The position numbers were made by a program, and so were the translations under genes. 64,000 nucleotides of DNA, taken from NCBI RefSeq assembly GCF_002117105.1, contig NZ_CP019343.1, positions 4,030,001-4,094,000 of the forward strand, written 5' to 3'. The DNA comes from Oceanicoccus sagamiensis. Lineage in GTDB: Bacteria > Pseudomonadota > Gammaproteobacteria > Pseudomonadales > Dasaniaceae. Shown here one piece after another: positions 26,092-36,289 of the stretch (position 1 is the stretch's first letter; each line of letters opens with the position of its first letter). Below the pieces are notes generated by a model, which was given only the letters and a program-made list of their open reading frames with translations, searched no databases and was not told the DNA's origin.

Positions 26092-26805
26092 ATGAGCACG
26101 TTGACCCCGCAGAACGGCGCAGGCCGCGACAGCAACAATGTTGTCGATCTATTCTCTAAAAAAACCTTTACCGCCTTGCAGGACGAACGAATTATTCGAC
26201 TATCCCCGGAGCATGATGGTATGTCTATGCTCTATTCGAATAGCACCTCCGGCCCGGAAAAGCTCTATGCGATGAAAATATTATGCTGGGGCCTCCGAGA
26301 GAATGGCGAGGTAGTGGGTATGGTACCCTGGCTGAATAAAGTGGTGCCCTGTGATGAGTTAACCAATGAGCAGCATGGCCAGTACGAAGGCTATTATGAT
26401 ATTGGGGCTGAGCTGGTTTTTTCTGAGCCTCCCGCCTATAAAGTTCTGGAACTTCAAAATGCGGCCAATTATTTTGAATTCGAGCAGGCAGCTGGTACGG
26501 ATATTATTCAGGAGATCCCCGATACGATTGGCACTCATGCCATGCTTAATGCCGAAGATAGCGGCAGCATCATTCTAACGGAAGTACTGAGTTGGAGGCT
26601 GCTCTATAACGGTGTAATTGAAGGCATGCTAATCAATGAAGAACAGGTCAGCTCAACCCCCGTACTACCGGGTGACAGCTGTTTATATCCGGCGAATGAG
26701 AATCCGGACTTTCGCTATTTCTTTCAGCACCATATTGCCAACCAGATAAAAGCCGAAGACCCGGAGGCTTTGGCGGCTATCAGCCTGTTATTTGAAGAGT
26801 CCTAA
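26092..26805 (+). CDS. Unrecognised acidic protein with an internal two-fold repeat
   Basis: A 237-residue soluble acidic protein. ATG at 26092 is 7 bases after GGAGG, so the upstream TTG at 26071 is rejected. Two segments look alike: KILCWGLRENGEVVGMV near residues 62-78 and EVLSWRLLYNGVIEGML near 163-179, sharing the pattern L-x-W-x-L-x-x-N-G-x-x-x-G-M, which suggests a duplicated domain. No signal peptide, membrane helix or catalytic motif is seen. I do not recognise the family. It converges with tusA, 3 bases apart. Confidence 0.7.
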   Translation: MSTLTPQNGAGRDSNNVVDLFSKKTFTALQDERIIRLSPEHDGMSMLYSNSTSGPEKLYAMKILCWGLRENGEVVGMVPWLNKVVPCDELTNEQHGQYEGYYDIGAELVFSEPPAYKVLELQNAANYFEFEQAAGTDIIQEIPDTIGTHAMLNAEDSGSIILTEVLSWRLLYNGVIEGMLINEEQVSSTPVLPGDSCLYPANENPDFRYFFQHHIANQIKAEDPEALAAISLLFEES

Positions 26806-26808
26806 CAC

Positions 26809-27057
26809 TTAGGTCGAGGCGGTCGCGGCTTTTTCTATATAGTAAAAATACTTTTTATCACGTTCCTGTCTATCCACTAATTTATGGCCAAGAAAGGCAC
26901 AGAATTTAGGAACATCCCGCTCGGTAGATGGGTCGGTAGCAATTAGCTCGATCATATCGCCAACCGCTATATCCCGTATTTTATTATGTAGCATCATCAC
27001 CGGCTCAGGGCATAATAAGCCGCTGGTATCCAGGGTGGAGGCATCAGGAAAATCCAT
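26809..27057 (-). CDS. tusA: Sulfurtransferase TusA
   Basis: An 82-residue protein of the TusA/SirA family that passes persulfide sulfur from cysteine desulfurase to the TusBCD/E relay for 2-thiouridine formation in tRNA. The acceptor Cys is C16 in the CPxP motif (GLLCPEPVMML). Length and secondary-structure pattern are normal. It is a single gene on the minus strand. Confidence 0.95.
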   Translation of the reverse strand: MDFPDASTLDTSGLLCPEPVMMLHNKIRDIAVGDMIELIATDPSTERDVPKFCAFLGHKLVDRQERDKKYFYYIEKAATAST

Positions 27058-27187
27058 GCTTTACTCGATCAGACAAAAAGAAATTATACCCTATTGTCCG
27101 TCTTTCATATTATTTAGCAAGGGGATGCTGCTACAATTAACCTAACAGCAGTATCGAAATCCGTCTTGAATGTTGTTGGAGGGCGCC

Positions 27188-27607
27188 TTGGACAAACAAG
27201 CACCACCATTTAGCGAGTCTTTACCCATAGACCCGCTGGTTATCTCGGCTAATTATTTTAGTCTGGACTGCCTTGAATTTTCATTTCACTGCCTGCGGGA
27301 AGAATATCCCTCACTCGCCTTAGCCGTACAAAATCTACTGGTAGAAAGCCGCCTTCAACACGAAAATAACAGCCGGGAAAAATTGATTGAACTGGAGCTG
27401 GATGTACAGACCGTTAGTGATATTGTCACTGCACTGTCTGAAGTGGCCGAACATGCCGCGCTAACCGAAGGACATAGCAAAGAAGAGATGATTGCTATTC
27501 ACCAAACGCTATTGGACTGGCTACTCTATGCGCAAAGTTTTTTGGATACAATTAACCCATTGGCTATGGGCATAGAGGGGAATCAAGGCGAAGAAGGGTT
27601 AAACTAG
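27188..27607 (+). CDS. Helical protein of unknown function
   Basis: A soluble acidic, mainly helical protein of 139 residues. The TTG at 27188 is preceded by GGAGGG at the proper distance (27178-27183), which makes it a better start than the ATG at 27170 that precedes the ribosome binding site. No domain is recognised. The stop TAG is shared as a CTAG palindrome with the stop of the convergent yheU gene (27604-27607). Confidence 0.65.
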   Translation: MDKQAPPFSESLPIDPLVISANYFSLDCLEFSFHCLREEYPSLALAVQNLLVESRLQHENNSREKLIELELDVQTVSDIVTALSEVAEHAALTEGHSKEEMIAIHQTLLDWLLYAQSFLDTINPLAMGIEGNQGEEGLN

Positions 27608-27822
27608 TCCTTAGTTAACAGAGTGCAACTTTCAGATACCGGGTCATAAGCAATCACCACCCTGCCATCATCCAATTGCCGCTGTATCTGCATCACCTTT
27701 TGCTCGAGTGAATAATCCTGCAAGCCGTAATCGGTACCTTCACGAGTAATAAACTCCTCGATCACGGCTTGCAAAACCTCCTGACTTAATTGCTCAGGTG
27801 GGATTTCAATATAATCATCCAC
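27604..27822 (-). CDS. yheU: YheU family protein
   Basis: A 72-residue protein of the YheU (UPF0270) family. The N-terminal IEIPPEQLSQEVLQAVIEEF and the GTDYG motif are diagnostic. Function is not established. It is 9 bases downstream of fghA on the same strand and may be read through from it. Confidence 0.92.
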   Translation of the reverse strand: MDDYIEIPPEQLSQEVLQAVIEEFITREGTDYGLQDYSLEQKVMQIQRQLDDGRVVIAYDPVSESCTLLTKD

Positions 27823-27831
27823 AGCTGCGAC

Positions 27832-28668
27832 TTAAAGCTGCTTAAGAGCATCCGCATGATGCTTGATATGGTCACCGATAAAACTGCTAATAAAATAATA
27901 GCTATGATCATAACCCGGCTGCATTCTCAGGGTTAATGGATGCCCCCGATCTTTGCAAGCGGCCTCTAATAATTCCGGCTTTAACTGCTCCACCAGAAAA
28001 TCATCGGCACTACCCTGGTCAACCAATAGCGGCAACTGCTGCTCGGTTTTAGCAATTAATTCGCAGGCATCATAGTCACTCCAGCTTTCACGGTCATCAC
28101 CCAAATAATTAGCCAGAGCTTTTTCTCCCCATGGGCACTGCATAGGCGCACAGATCGGTGAAAAGGCGGATACTGATTGATAGTTATCAGGGTTTTTCAA
28201 CGCAATGGTTAGCGCGCCATGGCCACCCATAGAGTGTCCAAAAATACCGCAGCGACTGGAATCAATCGCTGGCATGGCATTAATCAAGGCGGGTAACTCA
28301 GTCACGATATAATCATACATATTGTAATGTTTGGCCCAGGGCTGCTGTGTTGCTGTCAGGTAAAAACCTGCACCCTGAGCAAAATCCCAAGCCTCATCAT
28401 CGGCCACATCATCACCACGAGGACTGGTATCAGGCGCAACAATCGCCACGCCGTGTTCAGCCGCATAGCGCTGAGCGCCCGCCTTGGTTACAAAGTTCTG
28501 GTCATTACAGGTTAGCCCCGACAACCAGTACAATACGGGCACAGCTCCCTGCTCTGCCTGCGGTGGCAAGTAGACAGAAAATACCATCTCACAACCTAAC
28601 ACTTCAGATTGGTGTTGATAGCGTTTCTGCCAACCGCCAGATATTTTATTGCTTGCTATTTCTTCCAC
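27832..28668 (-). CDS. fghA: S-formylglutathione hydrolase
   Basis: A 278-residue alpha/beta hydrolase (esterase D family) that splits S-formylglutathione into formate and glutathione, the second step of formaldehyde detoxification. The nucleophile Ser is in GHSMGGHGA near residue 149, the Asp in DDFL (about 227), and the His in GYDHSYYF near the C-terminus. The LSGLTCNDQNFVTKAGAQR segment is typical. It is 11 bases downstream of the S-(hydroxymethyl)glutathione dehydrogenase gene. Confidence 0.96.
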   Translation of the reverse strand: MEEIASNKISGGWQKRYQHQSEVLGCEMVFSVYLPPQAEQGAVPVLYWLSGLTCNDQNFVTKAGAQRYAAEHGVAIVAPDTSPRGDDVADDEAWDFAQGAGFYLTATQQPWAKHYNMYDYIVTELPALINAMPAIDSSRCGIFGHSMGGHGALTIALKNPDNYQSVSAFSPICAPMQCPWGEKALANYLGDDRESWSDYDACELIAKTEQQLPLLVDQGSADDFLVEQLKPELLEAACKDRGHPLTLRMQPGYDHSYYFISSFIGDHIKHHADALKQL

Positions 28669-28679
28669 GTCACTACTCC

Positions 28680-29879
<1,200 letters not shown>

Positions 29880-29964
29880 TTAACGCTACTTTACGCGTCT
29901 GGCCATTAATCGGACTATACTAAAAGTTATTGTTTGATTATGACTGGCTAGCGGAGATTATTCA

Positions 29965-30483
29965 GTGAGCACATCCATTGTTTTTACATTTATTGGCAAC
30001 GACAAACCGGGCTTGGTAGAGAAGCTCTCTCATACCGTTTCAGAACACGGCGGTAACTGGCTGGAAAGCCGTATGAGCCAATTGGCCGGTCATTTTGCCG
30101 GGATTGCCCGTATCCAAATCAGTAATGATAAAGCCGATGCTCTGCGCGCAGCCCTGACTGCGCTTGCCGGCGATGACCTCTCGGTCAACCTTGAAGATAA
30201 CCCGGTGACTACAGATAGCAGCGCTTATAAAACCATCAAGCTCAGCCTGCTGGGCAATGACCGCCCCGGTATTGTTAAAGAGCTTTCTGGTGCCATGGCT
30301 GCCTTACAGATTAATGTCTGTGAAATGAACACCAATGTCAGCAGCGCCCCAATGTCAGCGGAGCCACTATTTTCTGCCTCAGCGGAGATTCAGGTACCCA
30401 CCTCACTGGATATCAATGCGTTAAACGACAGGCTGGACGATATTGCCAATGAACTGGATGTGGATATCAATTTGGAGGACTAG
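29965..30483 (+). CDS. GcvR-like ACT-domain regulator
   Basis: A 172-residue protein made of two ACT domains (about residues 5-75 and 90-170), each with the glycine-rich loop form NDKPGLVEKLS and NDRPGIVKELS. This is the plan of GcvR, which binds GcvA and represses the glycine cleavage operon when glycine is low. It has no DNA-binding domain. It sits between the formaldehyde genes and purU, which supports a link to C1/folate metabolism, but a gcvA gene is not in view. Confidence 0.85.
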   Translation: MSTSIVFTFIGNDKPGLVEKLSHTVSEHGGNWLESRMSQLAGHFAGIARIQISNDKADALRAALTALAGDDLSVNLEDNPVTTDSSAYKTIKLSLLGNDRPGIVKELSGAMAALQINVCEMNTNVSSAPMSAEPLFSASAEIQVPTSLDINALNDRLDDIANELDVDINLED

Positions 30484-30702
30484 CTAGCGATCCAGCCAGC
30501 GCCGGATAGCAATCCGCAGGGCAGTAAATGCCAAGGCGGCCAGGATCATTAAAACAACCCCCAACAGGCTAACCGCCAAAAACTGCAGCATTAGCCTGGC
30601 TTCTACATCAAAGATAAAGATGGCTGAGCCGACAAAAGTCAGGGTCGCAAATAACGCCAGGAATATAGTGCGAAAGGAGCGATTTTTATAGAGTTTCAGC
30701 AA
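30484..30702 (-). CDS. Small two-helix membrane protein
   Basis: A 72-residue protein with two probable membrane helices (about residues 11-31 and 38-60), with basic residues at both ends. No family recognised. Its stop directly abuts the stop of the convergent GcvR-like gene (TAGCTAG). It is 96 bases downstream of purU on the same strand. Confidence 0.6.
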   Translation of the reverse strand: MLKLYKNRSFRTIFLALFATLTFVGSAIFIFDVEARLMLQFLAVSLLGVVLMILAALAFTALRIAIRRWLDR

Positions 30703-30798
30703 GGGATAAACTCAACAGCTTATTTAAACTACCTTAGGTCGGGCGGCCATCATAGCCAAAATAAGCGACGCTGAGAAGTCTGCCGCCGCCAGGCACTA

Positions 30799-31665
30799 TT
30801 AATCAAAAACCACCGTTTTATTACCCAGCACAATCACGCGATCTTCAAGGTGGTTACGCAGCGCTCTGGATAGAACGCTTTTTTCTACATCTTTACCCAA
30901 ACGCACTAGCTCATCTTTGCCATGCCGGTGATTAACCCGCACGACATCTTGCTCAATAATGGGGCCTTCATCCAAATCCTGGGTCACATAGTGACTGGTC
31001 GCACCAATTAATTTAACCCCTCTCTCAAAGGCTTTTTGATAAGGATTGGCACCAATAAACGAAGGCAAAAAGCTATGATGGATATTGATCAAACGACCGG
31101 CGTAACGGTCACATAATGAGGGCGGGATAATTTGCATATAACGAGCCAATACAATGGTATCCGCATCGTGCCGTTGAATAATTTCTTCCATTTTGGCAAA
31201 GGCAGGTGCCTTGTCATTTTTATCCACCGGTACATAGTGAAAAGGAATGCCGTGCCACTCAACCATGCTACGCAAATTTTCATGATTGGACACCACACAG
31301 GGAATGTCACAATCGAGTTCGCCACTATGCCAGCGATGCAATAAATCCGCCAGACAATGGGAGGCATGGCTGGCTAGCAATACCACCTTCTGCTTGACCT
31401 CTGAGTCACGGATATACCATTTCATTTGATAGTCGCTGGCGATAGACGCAAAGCGCTCACGAAATGTAGCAAGATCACAATTGAGGGTTTGCGCATTGAT
31501 AACGCAGCGAATAAAAAACCAACCTTTATCGATATCTGTATGGTTATTGGCCTCCATTAAAGAGCCACCCTGCTCGGCAATAAACTGGGTCACTTTAGCC
31601 ACAATGCCAACCTGATCAGGACAAGAAATCACCAGGCGATAGGTCGATACGGATAGATCATTCAT
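30799..31665 (-). CDS. purU: Formyltetrahydrofolate deformylase
   Basis: A 288-residue enzyme that hydrolyses 10-formyl-THF to formate and THF. An N-terminal ACT domain (to about residue 80) with SCPDQVGIVAKV is followed by the formyltransferase-like domain with catalytic HHSFLPSF and the later GATSHYVTQDLDEGPI segment. The start at 31665 is preferred over 31680, because a GAGAAG ribosome binding site lies just before it. In this setting, the enzyme would return THF to the pool when C1 units are in surplus. Confidence 0.95.
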   Translation of the reverse strand: MNDLSVSTYRLVISCPDQVGIVAKVTQFIAEQGGSLMEANNHTDIDKGWFFIRCVINAQTLNCDLATFRERFASIASDYQMKWYIRDSEVKQKVVLLASHASHCLADLLHRWHSGELDCDIPCVVSNHENLRSMVEWHGIPFHYVPVDKNDKAPAFAKMEEIIQRHDADTIVLARYMQIIPPSLCDRYAGRLINIHHSFLPSFIGANPYQKAFERGVKLIGATSHYVTQDLDEGPIIEQDVVRVNHRHGKDELVRLGKDVEKSVLSRALRNHLEDRVIVLGNKTVVFD

Positions 31666-31905
31666 AAAACTTCTCAACAATATTTAATGGTTAAAATGTG
31701 ATAAAAAATCCATTATATAAGCATATTACTGCCCCAAGGCCAGCCTCTCTGTTACAGCTTTTGGACCCGCAGGCTTTGCCATCATCTTTATAGTGTGGTT
31801 TATTTTTTCAAAGATAGCCAGTGTTGAAAAATACCAGCCACGCTACTTTGAGTATCTTATTAGCCTTCTAACCCACACCCTAAGACGGCGCACTATAACC
31901 TAAAA

Positions 31906-32982
31906 TTATTGAAACTTGCTACGCCAAACAGTGGGAGCAACACCTGACCAACGTTTAAAAGCCACTCGAAAACTGCGCACGTCTGCATAACCTAAAGAGG
32001 ATCCGATCGCCTCAACGGTTAGGTGGGTGGAGGATAAATAACGCTTTGCTTCGCTAAAGCGCACCTCGTCTAAAATCGCTTGATAGGACAGGCCCAAGTC
32101 CTTTAAATGACGCCGGAGGGTTCGGGAGGATTGGTGAAATTTTTCCGCCACCTGCTCCAGTGTTGGTACCCCGTTGTCCCACTCAGTAATAATCGCTTTA
32201 ACCGCGGCAACCAGACCACGGTCTTCCGTTAAGGTGGACATAGTCTCCCGGCACAGATCTTTTAGCAGTTCAGCATATTCAGGCTGCGCATGGGGTAAAC
32301 GTCTGTCCAACAGCGATTTTGAAACCAGCAAGGCATTGCGGCCCGCAGCAAAGGTTATTGGGCATTGGAAAAAAACGCTATAACCCTCTTTTCCCTTAGC
32401 CCTTAAGGGATGTGCCATATCAATGGCCGCAAATAAGACCGGCTCACCCACTAGCTCATTAAAAATAGTTTGCAGGGACGCCATGGTACTTTCCACTTCC
32501 ATTTCATTGGTCACGGTATCAGCGGGAGTAGGAAATATCGACAGGCAAAGACAGGATTCACCGGCCACTGTCTCACGGCTTAATTTACTGTGTGAGGCCC
32601 AGCTGACTAGCGGCGCAAACTCTACCAGTAATTGCAAAGCCTCCCTCACCGTTGCCGCCCCCATCATGGCATAGCCGAGAATACCGTAGTTGGGCAAGCC
32701 CAGTCGCGCACCTGTGCGCAAGGCCAGTAAGGGGTCGTTATTCAGATGGGAAATATTGGTGTAGAGCGCCAGCTCCTGTTCCAGCGTTAAGCGGTGTGCG
32801 GGGTTATCCAGCTCCCGTGCAGCTACCCCGCTACCCTGGATAATATCCGTCAGGGCAACAGCTTGCTGCTCCACCAGATTGCGGATCATTAACTGGATTT
32901 CATAGCTATGCAGAAGCTGCTTATGGGGCTGGGCCCGACCAAGGTTCTTGCCAAGGGTCCGGCTTATTGTTTTAGGGGGCAT
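31906..32982 (-). CDS. AraC-family transcriptional regulator
   Basis: A 358-residue regulator with an N-terminal arabinose-binding-like sensing domain of the PF12625 type (about 35-215) and a C-terminal double helix-turn-helix (about 255-355) with LRRHLKDLGLSYQ and YADVRSFRVAFKRWSG. It is divergent from the operon of two FAD oxidoreductases and a GcvT-like protein, with 139 bases between start codons, and is the obvious candidate to activate that operon in response to its substrate. Regulators of this type usually act as activators with a small-molecule inducer. Confidence 0.93.
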   Translation of the reverse strand: MPPKTISRTLGKNLGRAQPHKQLLHSYEIQLMIRNLVEQQAVALTDIIQGSGVAARELDNPAHRLTLEQELALYTNISHLNNDPLLALRTGARLGLPNYGILGYAMMGAATVREALQLLVEFAPLVSWASHSKLSRETVAGESCLCLSIFPTPADTVTNEMEVESTMASLQTIFNELVGEPVLFAAIDMAHPLRAKGKEGYSVFFQCPITFAAGRNALLVSKSLLDRRLPHAQPEYAELLKDLCRETMSTLTEDRGLVAAVKAIITEWDNGVPTLEQVAEKFHQSSRTLRRHLKDLGLSYQAILDEVRFSEAKRYLSSTHLTVEAIGSSLGYADVRSFRVAFKRWSGVAPTVWRSKFQ

Positions 32983-33121
32983 ATTAGGCCTTACTTATGT
33001 CCTATATTATTCCCTTATTGTCCACTATCCACCCTGCCGAATCCACCCCGTAATCTCTATTCTTGCAAACTGTGCTTTACTTTAAGTTGCCCCTTCAACG
33101 ACAAAGGCCTATGCCCAAGCT
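32983..33121. promoter_or_regulatory. Divergent control region, AraC regulator / FAD-GcvT operon
   Basis: A 139-base gap between two divergent starts that must hold the promoters of both the regulator and the three-gene operon. A TATATTAT stretch near 33001-33008 could be a -10 element. I do not see a convincing -35 box or a clear pair of direct repeats, which fits activator-dependent promoters. Confidence 0.4.
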
Positions 33122-34741
33122 ATGAAGAACAAAAAATACGATGCCATTGTGATTGGTGCCGGCCATAACGGCCTCACCAGCGCAGCCTATTTGGCGAAAT
33201 CAGGACTAGACGTTCTGGTGGTGGAGAAAAACGATTATATCGGCGGCGCAGCGGTTAGCCGTGAACTCCATGACGGCTGGCTCTACTCAAACTGTTCCTA
33301 TGTTTGCAGCCTGCTCCGGCAATCCATTCATCGCGACCTTGACCTGACCCGCCACGGCTTGATGATCGTGCCCTACTCAGGCACCACCAACTTTTCTTTG
33401 GACGGCAACTACATTGCCGAGTATGGCGACCACGCCATGCAGTATCGGGAAGTGCTACGCCACTCTCGCCGTGATGCCGACGCCCTGCACCGCTACGAAG
33501 CGGACCTGATGCGCTTCGCTAAACTGATTCGTCACTTTCTGTTGCGCACGCCGGCCGACCCGACCTCCTTTAAGCCCCGCGATATTGGCGAAATGATTTT
33601 TATGGCGAAAAAATTTGCCGGCATGGGGGAAGAACAGGTTTATGAATTTATTCGTTTTATGACCATGAGTGCGGGTGACTTTCTGGATGAATATTTTGAA
33701 AATGATTTGGTTAAAGCCCTGTTTTCTACCAGTAGTATTATCGGTACCGCGCTTGGGGTTTACTCCCCCGGCACCGCCTATGTTTTACTGCACCATGTGA
33801 TGGGGGATGTTGATGGCGCTGTTGGTGCATGGGGTTTGGCCCGCGGTGGTATGGGCGCTATCTCTAACGCCATAGCCGGCGCGCTAAAAGAACATGGCGG
33901 TGAAATTCTTACCAACGCACCGGTACAGCAGATTATTGTTAAAAACGGCAGCACCAAAGGCGTTGCCTTAGAAAACGGTGATGAGATTTACGCGGATATT
34001 GTGGTGTCCAATCTGGACCCAAAGCGCACCTTCACCAAAATTATGGATAAGAACGATATCCCGGCGGATCTGCATAAAAAAGCCGAGAACTTTAAAATTC
34101 GCGGTTCCTCCGGCAAGGTCAATATCGCCCTGACCGGCAAACCGGATTTCCCCAGCCTGCCCGAGGGCCATATGTTGCGCAACGGCTCCTTTCAGTTTCT
34201 TGATTCCATGGAGCGTATGGAAAAAGCCTACGACGACTGGAAGCATGGACGCTGGTCTAGTGACCCCTTTATTGAAATGACCCAGTCTTCCGTCTGGGAC
34301 CCCACTCTGGCTTCACCGGGACATTATTTTGTCTCTTGCTTTATTCAATACTGCCCGGCGGATGTTGAAGGTGGTTGGACACCGGAAAAACGCGATGCTT
34401 TTGGTAAAACAGTGATTGATCAAATCTGTAATTACTCACCCAACTTCCGCGACTTAATCGCCCATATGGAAATCCGAACTCCCTTTGAAATTGAAAATGA
34501 AATTGGCCTGACCGAAGGGAATATTTTCCAGGGCGAATTAACCATTGACCAATTAATGTTTAACCGCCCTTTCCCCGGCTATTCACAATACCGTGGCCCA
34601 GTCAAAGGGATGTATATGTGCGGCTCTGGTACTCACCCCGGTGGCGGTGTGTCATCAGCCTGCGGAGCCAACTCGGCACGGGAAATTCTGATGGACTTAA
34701 AACGACCCAATATTGTGCCGGAGGATGACGTTGATGAATAA
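33122..34741 (+). CDS. Phytoene-desaturase-like FAD oxidoreductase, first of pair
   Basis: A 539-residue FAD-dependent oxidoreductase of the carotenoid desaturase / PYROXD2-like group. The dinucleotide motif GAGHNGLTSAAYLAKSG lies at residues 12-28 and the C-terminal FAD-contact segment YMCGSGTHPGGGVSSACGAN near 499-518. There are no membrane helices and no crt genes near, so a role in carotenoid synthesis is unlikely; oxidation of a small amine or similar methylated substrate is a better fit with the downstream GcvT-like gene. First gene of a three-gene operon; the next gene starts 8 bases inside its 3' end. Confidence 0.85.
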   Translation: MKNKKYDAIVIGAGHNGLTSAAYLAKSGLDVLVVEKNDYIGGAAVSRELHDGWLYSNCSYVCSLLRQSIHRDLDLTRHGLMIVPYSGTTNFSLDGNYIAEYGDHAMQYREVLRHSRRDADALHRYEADLMRFAKLIRHFLLRTPADPTSFKPRDIGEMIFMAKKFAGMGEEQVYEFIRFMTMSAGDFLDEYFENDLVKALFSTSSIIGTALGVYSPGTAYVLLHHVMGDVDGAVGAWGLARGGMGAISNAIAGALKEHGGEILTNAPVQQIIVKNGSTKGVALENGDEIYADIVVSNLDPKRTFTKIMDKNDIPADLHKKAENFKIRGSSGKVNIALTGKPDFPSLPEGHMLRNGSFQFLDSMERMEKAYDDWKHGRWSSDPFIEMTQSSVWDPTLASPGHYFVSCFIQYCPADVEGGWTPEKRDAFGKTVIDQICNYSPNFRDLIAHMEIRTPFEIENEIGLTEGNIFQGELTIDQLMFNRPFPGYSQYRGPVKGMYMCGSGTHPGGGVSSACGANSAREILMDLKRPNIVPEDDVDE

Positions 34742-36278
34742 TAAATATTACGATGCCATTATTATTGGCGGCGGCCATAACGGCTTAAGCTGCGCAGCGT
34801 ATCTGGCCAAAGCGGGCAAATCGGTATTGGTACTGGAAGCCGCCGAACAGCTGGGCGGTCTGGGTGCTACCCGTGAATTTGCACCGGGTTTTAAAGCCTC
34901 AGTTGCCCACACCCTGCCACAACTTACCAACAGTCTGGTCGATGAACTGGAACTGCGCAAGCATGGTTTTCAGCTGGCCTCATCGGATCTGGATACCATT
35001 GCCTTATCACCAGAGGGCAAGCATATTACGGTTTCCCATGGCCACCTCAAAGGTGCATCCGCTGAAGATACTGCGGCCTACGATCAGTACTTGCAGCTAA
35101 TGCAAAAATTTTCCGATGCCATTAATACCTTCTGGCATAAAACCCCACCCATGGTGGGCAGCGGTCATTTAAAAGACCTGAGCACTGTGGGTTTGTTTGG
35201 CTGGAAACTTAGAACACTGGGCAAAGATGATATGCGTGAAATGATGCGTATGATCGCCCTGCCAGCCCAGGATTTAATGGATGAGTATTTTGCCAGCCCA
35301 CTATTAAAAGCCGCCCTTAGCTGGGACGCCAACGTCGGCAGCAAACTGGCGCCACGCTCGCCTAACAATGCGGTTCTGGCCTTATTATTTCGTATGAGTG
35401 GCGACTTTAGTGGCAGCCTGCCTTTACCCAAAGGCGGTGTCGGTGGTTTAGTTGAAGCGATGGCAAAATCAGCAAGCAGCTTTGGCGCTGAGATTAAAAC
35501 CGGTAGCCCGGTAGCCACAGTGATTGTGGAAGAACATCGCGCCACTGGCGTCACCCTGGAAAATGGTGAAACCTTTAGCGCCAATACGATTATTTCCAAT
35601 GCCGACCCTAAAACCAGCTTCTTTAAATTGGTCGGTGCCCGTTATTTTGATGTGCAGTTTACCCACCGTATTAATCGTTTACGCAATGATGGCTTTGTTG
35701 CCAAAGTTCATCTCGCACTGGATGGCTTACCCAACTTTAAGGGTTTGGATTCGCCCACTGGCCGAATGATGATAGCCCCTTCGATGCAATCGATTGAAAA
35801 TGCCTTTGATCAAGCCAAATACGGTAGTTTTGCAGAAGAGCTCCCGATGGAAGTATTGATACCCAGTTTACACGATGACAGTCTGGCTGCTGCTGGCAAG
35901 CATGTGCTATCAGCACAGGTGCAATATGCACCTTACGCCATCAAAGGTGGCTGGCAGCAACATCGCGAGCAATTCTTAGAGAATGTTATCGCCACACTCG
36001 AAAAATACGCACCGGATATTCGCAGCAAGATCACTGCCAGCGAGCTATTAACGCCGGAAGATTTAGAACAACAATTCCGTGTTAGCGGCGGCCATTGGCA
36101 CCACGCTGAATTTGCCCTCGATAACTGGTGGATGAACCGCCCGACCTATGGCGCATCACAATATAAAACACCCCTGCCGGGCTTTTATTTATGTGGTGCC
36201 GGCGCCCACCCTGGTGGTGGCATTATGGGGGCGGCGGGTGCCAATGCCGCCAAAGCCATCCTCGATAACAAACAGTGA
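34734..36278 (+). CDS. Phytoene-desaturase-like FAD oxidoreductase, second of pair
   Basis: A 514-residue paralogue of the preceding protein. The N-terminal motif is GGGHNGLSCAAYLAKAG and the C-terminal motif YLCGAGAHPGGGIMGAAGAN. ATG at 34734 (MNNKYYDAI) overlaps the previous stop by 8 bases and is preferred over the longer open frame. Conservation of both cofactor regions with divergence between them suggests the two proteins either form a heteromer or act in sequence. Substrate unknown. Confidence 0.85.
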   Translation: MNNKYYDAIIIGGGHNGLSCAAYLAKAGKSVLVLEAAEQLGGLGATREFAPGFKASVAHTLPQLTNSLVDELELRKHGFQLASSDLDTIALSPEGKHITVSHGHLKGASAEDTAAYDQYLQLMQKFSDAINTFWHKTPPMVGSGHLKDLSTVGLFGWKLRTLGKDDMREMMRMIALPAQDLMDEYFASPLLKAALSWDANVGSKLAPRSPNNAVLALLFRMSGDFSGSLPLPKGGVGGLVEAMAKSASSFGAEIKTGSPVATVIVEEHRATGVTLENGETFSANTIISNADPKTSFFKLVGARYFDVQFTHRINRLRNDGFVAKVHLALDGLPNFKGLDSPTGRMMIAPSMQSIENAFDQAKYGSFAEELPMEVLIPSLHDDSLAAAGKHVLSAQVQYAPYAIKGGWQQHREQFLENVIATLEKYAPDIRSKITASELLTPEDLEQQFRVSGGHWHHAEFALDNWWMNRPTYGASQYKTPLPGFYLCGAGAHPGGGIMGAAGANAAKAILDNKQ

Positions 36279-36289
36279 GGCAGCAGACC

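Noticed and set aside
33122-36278. Carotenoid biosynthesis cluster
   Set aside because: Two CrtI-like proteins alone are not enough: no crtB, crtE or crtY is nearby and the partner is a folate enzyme.
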